Part shown: positions 1-6,196 of the stretch, one piece after another
How positions within the stretch are numbered: the first letter of the stretch is position 1
Layout of the letters: every line of letters starts with the position of its first letter
Source of the DNA: Clostridia bacterium
Lineage (GTDB): Bacteria > Bacillota > Clostridia > Oscillospirales > CAG-272
NCBI GenBank assembly: GCA_017455905.1
Contig: JAFTLQ010000017.1
Coordinates: forward strand, 1 to 60,295
Direction of reading: 5' to 3'
DNA length: 60,295 bases
Translations under genes and position numbers: made by a program
The notes under the pieces: model-generated
What the model was told of the DNA's origin: nothing
The model's input: the letters and a program-made list of their open reading frames with translations, nothing else
The model's database searches: none

Positions 1-64
1 TAACATCTTTTTGATTTGTGGCAATAGTTCTTTTGTGTGTTGATATTTCCTTGGCATACAATTA

Positions 65-110
65 CCCCCTTGATATGGTATCTTTATTCTACCACATCAA
101 GGGGGCTTTT
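65..110 (+). terminator. Rho-independent terminator of a gene upstream of the window
   Basis: A 16-bp stem with one mismatch (65-80 with 90-105) closes a 9-nt loop and is followed by CTTTT. It points on the plus strand, so it most likely ends a gene that lies left of the window. No gene is recognisable in bases 1-60. Confidence 0.75.
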
Positions 111-186
111 GTCTATTGTCCGTTTTTAACGGACTTGTTCAGTGTAAAGGGAGGCTTTTGCCGACTTCTCGATAAATTGGAATTTA

Positions 187-705
187 TCAATCTAACTCAA
201 TGTTAATCTCGTATTGGTCATCAATGAGAATAAAGTTTGCATTATGCTTTTTCGCAAGGTCGAGGACTTCCGCATTATCTGCCAAAACACTCTCAATGGT
301 ACACCATTCATCATCTAAACGGTTTTCAATGATGTTTGCATATTTCTTTATATCGGCAAAGTGGTTTCTGATATACGCCTCACTCATTACCAGACAGTAA
401 TATTTGATGCTTTCAAGGTAGTTGGAGTCAAAGTCTTTCTTCCAATCGAAGGGAATATAGCAGCCTTCGACAATTAAGTTCTGCTTATTTTCAATAGCAG
501 TTTTGACCATTTCACGGACGATTGGCCATAAGTATGCGGTCAAATCCTTATCATCACTCATAGGAGTAAGTTCTGTATTACCGCTACGAATTAAACCCAT
601 TTTTAGATGGTCTATTGAAAGATATGGGTATTTATATTTTTCAAGCAGTTTTTGGGCAAGTGCAGTTTTGCCTATATGCGATGCTCCGGTAATTAAAATA
701 ATCAT
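187..705 (-). CDS. P-loop nucleoside/nucleotide kinase-like protein
   Basis: A 172-residue protein opening directly with a Walker A loop, GASHIGKT at about residues 7-14, after a hydrophobic first strand (MIILIT). The remainder alternates short strands and helices, as in adenylate-kinase and 2-phosphoglycerate-kinase-like ATPases; the substrate cannot be named. ATG at 705 has AGGTGAG just upstream and a clear promoter behind it. The gene is AT-richer than the core genes of the window and stands alone next to a broken gene, which suggests acquired DNA. It resembles in style the stand-alone kinase at 45.1-45.6 kb. The kinase fold is fairly sure, the role unknown. Confidence 0.7.
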   Translation of the reverse strand: MIILITGASHIGKTALAQKLLEKYKYPYLSIDHLKMGLIRSGNTELTPMSDDKDLTAYLWPIVREMVKTAIENKQNLIVEGCYIPFDWKKDFDSNYLESIKYYCLVMSEAYIRNHFADIKKYANIIENRLDDEWCTIESVLADNAEVLDLAKKHNANFILIDDQYEINIELD

Positions 706-786
706 TATCTCACCTACAAATTCTTATTTATCGTTCGAACTTATCGTAGCAAAATTCCTTTATGCATAGTCTTAATCACACATCCT

Positions 787-815
787 ATTATAGCACAAAA
801 ACCGCAGAAAATCAA
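787..815 (-). promoter_or_regulatory. Sigma-A-type promoter for the P-loop kinase
   Basis: On the minus strand TTGATT (810-815) and TATAAT (787-792) are 17 bp apart, about 80 nt upstream of the kinase start codon. An imperfect AAACCG/CGGTTT inverted repeat overlaps the -35 region. Confidence 0.7.
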
Positions 816-941
816 TCTACGGTTTCTGTATTTTCGGATTTTTGTTAAGAGTAACGTGTCGGTAGGTAAAAACTGTCCTTTAGGGCACACCCCTATAAGG
901 CGCTTTTCTTTTTTAAAGAGAGTTTAAATACGAGAATTGCT

Positions 942-1170
942 TTGTTTAAAGATTATCTGTACGAATACAAAGATGATGGAGACGAGGTGGACGGAGCATT
1001 CCTGATCTATGAGGCATTGGATGGAGCTTGCCGTGTCCTTGAAGCGGATAAAAAAAATTATTTAAGACCGAAAAAAAGAAGAGATTTTCGTAAAATACAT
1101 GGAAGTGCTACTTTGCTTACTTCGCGAAGAGCTGGATTATTACAAAGCGCTTTATGATGCGGAGGATTAA
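942..1170 (+). pseudogene. Frameshifted small acidic helical protein
   Basis: From TTG at 942 one frame reads a charged, helical stretch (FKDYLYEYKDDGDEV and on) to an A7 run near 1068-1074; beyond it the coherent helical continuation (VKYMEVLLCLLREELDYYKA, ending at the TAA of 1168-1170) lies in the +1 frame. One extra base in the A run would explain this, either as a real mutation or as a homopolymer sequencing error. The open frame extends upstream of 942 to a stop at 867-869, with no good start or ribosome binding site, so the 5' end may be missing too. Family not recognised. Confidence 0.45.
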
Positions 1171-1178
1171 ATTATAGA

Positions 1179-1210
1179 AAAGGCGATGCATAATGAAGCA
1201 CCGCCTTTTT
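1179..1210 (+). terminator. Terminator after the broken gene
   Basis: Stem GGCGATGC (1182-1189) pairs with GCACCGCC (1198-1205) with one mismatch and is followed by TTTTT. It sits 10 nt after the stop of the frameshifted gene, which supports that gene having been real. Confidence 0.65.
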
Positions 1211-1450
1211 ACATGCCGGGCAATCAGGTGATACGCGGGGAACCCTTCCCACGACAGTCTCGAATCGCCGCCCGGCGCCACTGGGGCATTTCCCCCTCAT
1301 CTATTTTCTCTCCTATCAATCGTGCCGGTGAAACACCCGGACAGCTCTGTTACGTTTTTGTACGAAGGAAGAACCGTTGCCTCCCTGCTCTTTCAAGAAT
1401 TCTGCCTAAACAAAAGGCATATTGAATGACTATGCATCTTATTAATGAAA
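1211..1450. other. GC-rich non-coding stretch of unknown nature
   Basis: About 240 bases between two terminators hold no convincing gene: the only open frame (79 codons) has no ribosome binding site or recognisable domain. The stretch is rich in short inverted repeats (for example CCGGTGAAACACCCGG near 1323-1338 and GGGGCATTTCCCC near 1283-1295). It may be a structured RNA or a decayed element. Confidence 0.3.
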
Positions 1451-1459
1451 TGAAAAAAG

Positions 1460-1484
1460 AAAGCCTCGCACGTCGCGAGGCTTT
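1460..1484 (-). terminator. Terminator of the ABC importer operon
   Basis: Perfect stem AAAGCCTCGC (1460-1469) with GCGAGGCTTT (1475-1484); read on the minus strand it is followed by CTTTTTT. It lies about 40 nt beyond the stop of the ATPase gene. Confidence 0.8.
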
Positions 1485-1525
1485 CATCCTATCAAGAGGA
1501 TTGCAGGAAGTCTTTATACGACTTT

Positions 1526-2344
1526 TTACTTACTGAGCAAAGCGCGGTCGCTGGCAAACTCTTCCCCACTCGTTTGAGAAAATTTCTCAATCAACGCATC
1601 GACCGTCAGGTTGCGCTTCTCTTCTCCCGAAACGTCAAAAATGACCCGACCGTTATGCATCATGATCAAGCGGTTGCCGTGCGCAATGGCGTCCTTCATA
1701 TTGTGTGTTACCATCAGCGCGGTGAGTTTATTCTGCTCGATGAGCTTATCGGAAATTTCCAGCACCTTGGCCGCCGTTTTAGGGTCAAGAGCTGCCGTAT
1801 GCTCGTCCAAAAGAAGAAGCTTCGGCTGTGTCAGCGTAGCCATCAAAAGCGTCAATGCTTGACGCTGACCGCCCGAAAGGAGTCCGACCTTGGCGGTCAT
1901 ACGATCCTCAAGTCCGAGATCCAACATCGCCAGCATGTCACGGTACTGCTTACGCTCGGCCGCCGTAATGCTCCATTTCAGCGTACGAGTCCGTCCACGT
2001 CGGGCAGCGATAGCCAAATTTTCCTCGATCTGCATATTGGCCGCGGTTCCCGTCATGGGATCCTGAAATACGCGTCCAATATACTTGGCGCGCTTGTGCT
2101 CAGCAAGCTTCGTGACGTTGATGCCGTCGATGAGAATATTCCCCTTGTCGATCGGAAAGGCGCCTGCCGCCGCATTAAGGAGCGTAGATTTTCCGGCACC
2201 GTTACCGCCGATAACGGTAACAAAGTCACCGGGCTGAAGATCAAGACTCAAGTGGTCAAGAGCGATCTTTTCGTTGATCGTTCCCGAATAAAAGGCTTTG
2301 GTGATCTCCTGCAAGGAAAGCATAGGATTGTTCTGTTCAGACAT
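1526..2344 (-). CDS. ABC transporter ATP-binding protein (aromatic amino acid importer type)
   Basis: Cytoplasmic ATPase of a three-part importer. Visible are Walker A (GGNGAGKST), the Q-loop region, the signature LSGGQRQAL and Walker B (LLLLDEHTA) followed by the H-loop (VTHN). I chose ATG at 2344 (MSEQNNPML) rather than the longer open frame: it has GGAGA upstream and overlaps the permease stop codon in ATGTCTGA, typical translational coupling, giving 272 residues. With the permease and the binding protein it forms the TrpXYZ-like family (KEGG ABC.X4 group) that Gram-positive bacteria place under Trp or Tyr T-boxes. The exact substrate is inferred from that leader, not from this subunit. 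Confidence 0.9.
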   Translation of the reverse strand: MSEQNNPMLSLQEITKAFYSGTINEKIALDHLSLDLQPGDFVTVIGGNGAGKSTLLNAAAGAFPIDKGNILIDGINVTKLAEHKRAKYIGRVFQDPMTGTAANMQIEENLAIAARRGRTRTLKWSITAAERKQYRDMLAMLDLGLEDRMTAKVGLLSGGQRQALTLLMATLTQPKLLLLDEHTAALDPKTAAKVLEISDKLIEQNKLTALMVTHNMKDAIAHGNRLIMMHNGRVIFDVSGEEKRNLTVDALIEKFSQTSGEEFASDRALLSK

Positions 2345-3272
2345 TCTCCCGTTTCTCCTTCCTTTTTTGTTCGTCGTCCGACGTTTGTTTTTCTGCCGAA
2401 GATTTTTTGCCGAATTTGTTAGCATATCTTGATATGCACAAGGCTACGATAACAACGGCCGCCGTCATGATCTTAACGTCATCCGTCGACATATCAAAAT
2501 ACAACACAACGGCAACCACAATGCGGTACAAAACCGCACCAACGACAATACCGCCAAGAGTAAGGAAGAAATTCTTTACCTTAGAAAAGATCGCCTCACC
2601 GATGATGATGGATGCAAGACCGATAACGATCGATCCGACACCAAGGTTAATGTTGGCATATCCCTGATACTGACAAAGAAAGGCGCCGGAAAGCGCAATA
2701 AGACCGTTGGACAGGGCAAGACCGATGATCTTCGTCGTGTCCGTATTGATGCCCTGCGCACGGCACATTTTTTCATTGATACCCGTCGCACGGATGCCGG
2801 CCCCCAGCTCCGTTCCAAAAAACCAATACAGTGCTGCCATGACAAGCAAGCAAACGCAGGTGCCGAGGATAAGAGAAAGAGTCGTCTTGTTGATATCCAG
2901 GGCGGAGGTCAGCGTTGTGTAAAGCGTCGGAACACTGTTCAACTGAATATTGGCCGAGCCCATAATATGCAGGTTTATGGAGAAAAGCGCTGTCATCGTC
3001 AGAATACCGGAAAGTATGGGCGGTATTTTGAGCTTCGTATGAAGCAAGCCGGTCACCGTACCTGCCACGCATCCCGCAAGAAAGGCAATAAGGATAGCCA
3101 GCACGGGATTCATGTTTTTTGTTAAAAGAATCGAGGCAACCGAGGCACCGAGGGTGATACTTCCCTCGCAGGAAAGATCAGCAAAATCAAGAATGCGGTA
3201 AGACAGGTAGACGCCGAGAGCAAGCAATGCCCAAATAAGCCCCTGTGCTATACCTTTTAATACAAAATCCAT
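2337..3272 (-). CDS. ABC transporter permease (branched-chain/aromatic type)
   Basis: A 311-residue integral membrane protein with about eight hydrophobic segments, of the BPD_transp_2 class. The start FVLKGIAQGLIWALLALGVY and the motif DFADLSCEGSITLGA are typical of permeases next to ABC_sub_bind lipoproteins. The tail (from about residue 285) is highly charged and cytosolic. The gene starts 99 nt after the binding-protein gene, across an intercistronic hairpin, and overlaps the ATPase start. It would form the membrane channel for the same substrate. The ribosome binding site is weak (AAAGGA about 14 nt upstream), so its level may depend on the hairpin and on coupling. Confidence 0.9.
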   Translation of the reverse strand: MDFVLKGIAQGLIWALLALGVYLSYRILDFADLSCEGSITLGASVASILLTKNMNPVLAILIAFLAGCVAGTVTGLLHTKLKIPPILSGILTMTALFSINLHIMGSANIQLNSVPTLYTTLTSALDINKTTLSLILGTCVCLLVMAALYWFFGTELGAGIRATGINEKMCRAQGINTDTTKIIGLALSNGLIALSGAFLCQYQGYANINLGVGSIVIGLASIIIGEAIFSKVKNFFLTLGGIVVGAVLYRIVVAVVLYFDMSTDDVKIMTAAVVIVALCISRYANKFGKKSSAEKQTSDDEQKRKEKRENV

Positions 3273-3314
3273 AGAATACGAACGGGTCCTTTCTGAAAAA
3301 ACTTTTGATCATAA

Positions 3315-3345
3315 CGCGAGTGGCAGACATAGTCCGCCACTCGCG
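3315..3345 (-). promoter_or_regulatory. Intercistronic hairpin between binding protein and permease
   Basis: GCGAGTGGC (3316-3324) pairs exactly with GCCACTCGC (3336-3344) with no immediate U-tract on the minus strand. Such hairpins commonly protect the 3' end of the abundant binding-protein message so that it exceeds the permease message; that role is inferred. Confidence 0.6.
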
Positions 3346-3371
3346 CCTACGTTTCGTATCTTTACAGACGC

Positions 3372-4412
3372 TTATTCGCCCTTGTTGACGGAATGCACAA
3401 GGGCTGCAGCATTGGCGAGAACATTGTCAGTAGGAATATAGATCGCATCAATATCCTCTTTTGCAAGAGCGGCAAGCGCGCTTTCAATATCGTTCATATC
3501 AACGATACCCTTTTCGACGTACGTATATCCCTTTTCGTCACAATGCGCTTTGGCAAGATTGATCTGCATGACGGAGTTCGTCTCGGCGGAGGTATAGAGG
3601 AAACCGACCTTAATGTTGTCCTTGCCAAGAAGCTCGGCGATAAGATCGATCTGCTTTTCAACAGGGTTCATATCGGACACGCCCGTGACGTTGCCGCCGG
3701 GAGCAGCGAGGGATGCAACGAGGCCTGCATCAACGGGGTCGGTAACGGCGTTAAAAACGACGGGGATCGCCGTATCGGCTGTAGCGGTTGCTGCCGCCTG
3801 CGAGGAGGAGGTAGCGATCGTGTAGATGAGATCTACGTTCTGAGAAACGAAGTTCTCTGCAATCGTAACATTGTTGGATTCGTCGCCATTAGCATTTCGA
3901 TCAAGGATCTGCACCGTTTTGTCAGCGGCATCCATACGGACAGACAGCTGATCCTGAAAGCCCTTATTGGACTGGTCGAGTGCTACGTGCTGCACAAGCT
4001 GCAAAATACCGATGGTAAAATCAGCGCCCTCCGTCACAATGGCCGTTTCCACGCGCGTTACCATGGAGGTCTGTGCCGTTGTTGCTCTGGAGGAAACAGA
4101 CTCAGGAATGGTAAAGCCGATGTCTGCAGCGACAGTCGTATTGACCGAGAGAGAGGGATTTGGATCGGTCTGAACGGGCATGCTTGCAGGCTCAGCGTTG
4201 CCAAGAAGAATATCGGCAGCCATATCACCCGCCTTTACGCCAAGGCTGTAGTAATCGACACCAAAGGTAGCGACACCGCAACCATCGTTCATGCCGGTCT
4301 CACCGCAGACAATGGGAATGTTATAAGCCGACCCGGCGCACGAGGTCATTGCCGCCGAGGCGAACAGCATAACACAGCATACAAGCATACAAACGATTTT
4401 CTTTGTTTTCAT
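3372..4412 (-). CDS. ABC substrate-binding lipoprotein, circularly permuted TrpX-like
   Basis: A 346-residue lipoprotein: signal peptide residues 1-24 and lipobox MTSC with Cys25. Residues about 131-346 match the canonical N-terminal and middle part of the ABC_sub_bind (PF04392/TrpX) family: FTIGILQLVQH start, IPVVFNAVTDPV, GGNVTGVSD, VEKQIDLI, and IYIPTDNVLANAA. The segment that should follow, IPIVCGETGMNDGCGVAT through FGVDYYSLG, KAGDMAADILLG and the terminal GFTIPES, is instead at residues 32-106, right behind the lipobox, joined by a Ser/Thr-rich linker (about 107-130). The protein ends at VNKGE exactly where the family would continue. So all parts are present once, in permuted order. Strong ribosome binding site AGGAGA; T-box leader upstream. 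Aromatic amino acid binding is inferred from the leader. Confidence 0.9.
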   Translation of the reverse strand: MKTKKIVCMLVCCVMLFASAAMTSCAGSAYNIPIVCGETGMNDGCGVATFGVDYYSLGVKAGDMAADILLGNAEPASMPVQTDPNPSLSVNTTVAADIGFTIPESVSSRATTAQTSMVTRVETAIVTEGADFTIGILQLVQHVALDQSNKGFQDQLSVRMDAADKTVQILDRNANGDESNNVTIAENFVSQNVDLIYTIATSSSQAAATATADTAIPVVFNAVTDPVDAGLVASLAAPGGNVTGVSDMNPVEKQIDLIAELLGKDNIKVGFLYTSAETNSVMQINLAKAHCDEKGYTYVEKGIVDMNDIESALAALAKEDIDAIYIPTDNVLANAAALVHSVNKGE

Positions 4413-4486
4413 ATCAAAGTCTCCTAAAAATTTTTTATTTTTTACAAGCTACACACGTAGCGTGTGAAAAACCGTTGTCAGAGAGA

Positions 4487-4745
4487 GAAAAATAAAAAAT
4501 CCGCATTGAGCCTTAACTCAATGCAGAGGCGAATAAGTCGCGGTACCACTCTGCTTTGTATTTTCCTTACGGAAAACACCTTCATGGGCATCCGAGGAGG
4601 ATGTCCGCCGAATACGATCGGAAGTCGTCGCAGGACTCCAAGAATGTAGTTCACGATATGTCGCCTGTTGTCTTTCACCAACCGACAACTCTCTGCAAGG
4701 GAGGGCAAACCGATACTGGTTCTCTTCTTCGTCAAATACGAAAAA
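4487..4745 (-). promoter_or_regulatory. T-box riboswitch leader, probable tyrosine specifier
   Basis: On the minus strand the T-box core AGAGTGGTACCGCG lies at 4539-4552, followed by a terminator stem GCATTGAG/CTCAATGC (4503-4524) and a run of U. Upstream is a stem I with the AGAGA element and a specifier region GTGAACTACATT, where UAC (4646-4648) followed by A fits a Tyr codon. Uncharged tRNA would stabilise the antiterminator and turn on the importer genes. The T-box itself is certain; the Tyr assignment is by eye and could be wrong. Confidence 0.92.
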
Positions 4746-4757
4746 TTTTTATAAGTT

Positions 4758-4786
4758 ATTTTACCATGCAAAACGCGGTTTGTCAA
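4758..4786 (-). promoter_or_regulatory. Promoter of the T-box-controlled importer operon
   Basis: TTGACA (4781-4786) and TAAAAT (4758-4763) on the minus strand with 17-bp spacing, just upstream of the T-box leader. Confidence 0.85.
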
Positions 4787-4919
4787 TACTTTCTTAAGGT
4801 TTTTTATTCATTTTTATTCATTTTTATGTTTTATTTATTGCGTACTTCCGTATAACGCTGAGACATCGAGCGACATATTTGTTTTTATTAAGTATTTACA
4901 CTTTGTTTTCTATTTTTAC

Positions 4920-4948
4920 TTGCTTTTTCCATATCCCTATGCTATAAT
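4920..4948 (+). promoter_or_regulatory. Promoter of the flavodoxin-like small protein gene
   Basis: TTGCTT (4920-4925), 17 bp, TATAAT (4943-4948), with ACGGAGGATC as ribosome binding site before ATG 4983. Confidence 0.75.
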
Positions 4949-4982
4949 AAAGTAAAAAAAAATCTATTACGGAGGATCGTTT

Positions 4983-5405
4983 ATGAGAACTCGTGTTCTT
5001 ACTCAAACTTCCAAGGGAAAGCTTCTCACCATTGCTGACGAGGTGACACGTCTGATCGAAGCCGATAAGCCCACGGACGTGATCATGCCCGCATATCCCT
5101 GCGACGGAGAGCGCCTGATCGTGATCGTTGCATCTGCCAAGCCCTCTATGCCCGACAGCTTCTGCCGCTTCATGCGTTCGCTGAAGAAGACGGTCACGGC
5201 CAACATTGCCTTCATCATCGATGGCACGCCCGAAAACGCCGCCAAGATCGTCGAGATGGCAAAGACCAACAATTCGAACGTTATGGAGGACAACATTCTC
5301 TATATCGACGGTGGCCTTCCCTTCAAGTTTATGAAGAAGGTAACGCCCGAGGAAATGGCAAAGGTCAAGACCTGGGTCGACAGCGTAAAGGCGGCTATGC
5401 TTTGA
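4983..5405 (+). CDS. Conserved small alpha/beta protein, possibly flavodoxin-like
   Basis: A 140-residue soluble protein without a signal peptide. The pattern of alternating strands (RLIVIVASAK, ANIAFIIDG, NILYIDGG) and helices resembles a flavodoxin-like fold, and the C-terminal part PEEMAKVKTWVDSVKAA ends as in small flavodoxin-type domains, but I see no clear phosphate-binding loop (T/S-x-T-G-x-T). Strong promoter and ribosome binding site, own terminator, so it is a monocistronic and probably well expressed gene. The function is not known to me; an FMN-binding role would only be a guess. Confidence 0.7.
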   Translation: MRTRVLTQTSKGKLLTIADEVTRLIEADKPTDVIMPAYPCDGERLIVIVASAKPSMPDSFCRFMRSLKKTVTANIAFIIDGTPENAAKIVEMAKTNNSNVMEDNILYIDGGLPFKFMKKVTPEEMAKVKTWVDSVKAAML

Positions 5406-5444
5406 TGCTTCTCTGCCCTGCCCCGAGCGACTACACGCCAAAGA

Positions 5445-5482
5445 CAAAACGAGTGCGAGTCACATGGCTCGCGCTCGTTTTG
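5445..5482 (+). terminator. Terminator of the 4983-5405 gene
   Basis: CAAAACGAG-T-GCGAG pairs with CTCGC-G-CTCGTTTTG around an 8-nt loop; the stem carries its own TTTTG end. It begins 40 nt after the stop codon. Confidence 0.7.
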
Positions 5483-5487
5483 CTTAT

Positions 5488-5660
5488 AGAATGGAATCGC
5501 TCGCTCTTGCGAGCGTATGGAATCCATCGCAAGACGGTATGGAATCATCCCGAAGGGATGTATGGAATCAAGCCGACGAGGAATACAGCCTTCGGCTGAT
5601 GCCATGCGTGGCAGAGCCGCAATTCCATACAACGCGTGAGCGCGTTGATTACATACCAAG
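5488..5660. repeat. Array of small hairpins separated by TATGGAATC units
   Basis: TATGGAATC or TGGAATC occurs at 5492, 5516, 5538 and 5561, every 22-24 bp, with an inverted ATTCCATA at 5622. Between them lie compact perfect hairpins with different sequences: 5498-5515 (CGCTCGC/GCGAGCG), 5546-5560 (CATCCC/GGGATG), 5586-5598 (CAGCC/GGCTG), 5630-5647 (CAACGCG/CGCGTTG). The spacers are conserved while the stems vary but keep pairing. No protein-coding signal. Role unknown; it could be a mobile intergenic repeat or a structured transcript. Confidence 0.6.
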
Positions 5661-5680
5661 CCTCCTGCGTCGGCTTGGAT

Positions 5681-5721
5681 AACAAAAAGGAACTTTTGGT
5701 AGACAAAAGTTCCTTTTTGTT
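5681..5721. terminator. Strong bidirectional terminator-like hairpin
   Basis: An 18-bp perfect stem (5681-5698 with 5704-5721) with A- and T-rich ends on both sides, so it can act in either direction. On the minus strand it would be the last barrier behind the tRNA-Ser region. Confidence 0.7.
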
Positions 5722-5836
5722 GGCGGCTTACTGCTCCAAGTTGCTTGGCAACTTGAAGTTCGACTCCCATAGTTCCCTCCTTCAAAAGAAAACGAGACCC
5801 CTATTGGGGCCTCGTTCCTTTTGGCGGAGAGAAAGG
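5722..5836. repeat. Copy A of an exact 115-bp direct repeat
   Basis: Identical to 5860-5974. It carries the tRNA-Ser terminator hairpin and the last 14 bases up to and including part of the tRNA 3' end (GGCGGAGAGAAAGG on the plus strand), after which it diverges from the tRNA. It is therefore a duplicated tRNA 3' end plus trailer without a tRNA body. Confidence 0.85.
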
Positions 5837-5859
5837 TGATCCTTGCAGACGCCGCCTTA

Positions 5860-5974
5860 GGCGGCTTACTGCTCCAAGTTGCTTGGCAACTTGAAGTTCG
5901 ACTCCCATAGTTCCCTCCTTCAAAAGAAAACGAGACCCCTATTGGGGCCTCGTTCCTTTTGGCGGAGAGAAAGG
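5860..5974. repeat. Copy B of the 115-bp direct repeat, continuous with tRNA-Ser
   Basis: Identical to copy A, 138 bp away. This copy runs into the intact tRNA-Ser gene and holds its real terminator, a GCCCC/GGGGT hairpin at 5929-5955 followed on the minus strand by TTTTCTTTT. Confidence 0.85.
5929..5955 (-). terminator. Terminator of tRNA-Ser
   Basis: AACGAGGCCCC-AATA-GGGGTCTCGTT on the minus strand followed by TTCTTTT, within 10 nt of the tRNA CCA end. The same hairpin occurs again in repeat copy A. Confidence 0.8.
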
Positions 5975-6051
5975 GATTCGAACCCTTGAAACCGTTTTGG
6001 GGTTTACACGATTTCCAGTCGTGCGCCTTAGACCAACTCGGCCATCTCTCC
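5960..6051 (-). tRNA. tRNA-Ser (anticodon GGA)
   Basis: On the minus strand: acceptor GGAGAGA at 6051-6045 pairing with TCTCTCC at 5970-5964, discriminator G, encoded CCA at 5962-5960. The anticodon arm reads ACGA-CTGGAAA-TCGT, giving GGA for Ser codons UCC/UCU. A long variable arm (AAACCCC..., class II) and the T-loop GGTTCGAATCC are present. A good promoter lies directly upstream. Confidence 0.97.
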
Positions 6052-6064
6052 AAGCGACTGTTAT

Positions 6065-6093
6065 ATTATAACAGAGATTTTTCAGAATGTCAA
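6065..6093 (-). promoter_or_regulatory. Promoter of tRNA-Ser
   Basis: TTGACA (6088-6093) and TATAAT (6065-6070) on the minus strand, 17 bp apart; both match consensus, ending about 14 nt before the tRNA. Confidence 0.9.
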
Positions 6094-6196
6094 TAGGTTT
6101 TTTAAGTTTTCGGCGACTTTTTCTGCGTTTTTATTAAAGAAACAAGACGGAATACCAATAGGTCGGGCGTCGAGGAGTCTCGACACCCACAATGAC

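Noticed and set aside
942-1170. Programmed ribosomal frameshifting at the A7 run
   Set aside because: The A-AAA-AAG pattern favours -1 slippage, but the coherent downstream frame needs +1, so a plain indel is more likely.
1186-1425. A 79-codon plus-strand frame in the GC-rich stretch
   Set aside because: No ribosome binding site, overlaps the terminator of the preceding gene, and composition is not protein-like.
1211-1450. Possible cobalamin riboswitch (GGTGAAA...CCGG...ACAG and a late CTGCC)
   Set aside because: The order and spacing of conserved boxes do not fit, the B12 box is not a match, and no gene follows on that strand for 3.5 kb.
5488-5660. CRISPR array
   Set aside because: Repeat units are only 7-9 bp, spacers are self-complementary hairpins, and no cas genes occur.
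5649-6053. A 134-codon minus-strand frame across the tRNA-Ser region with an internal protein repeat
   Set aside because: It is a translation of the tRNA gene, its terminator and the 115-bp DNA duplication; no ribosome binding site and no protein family.
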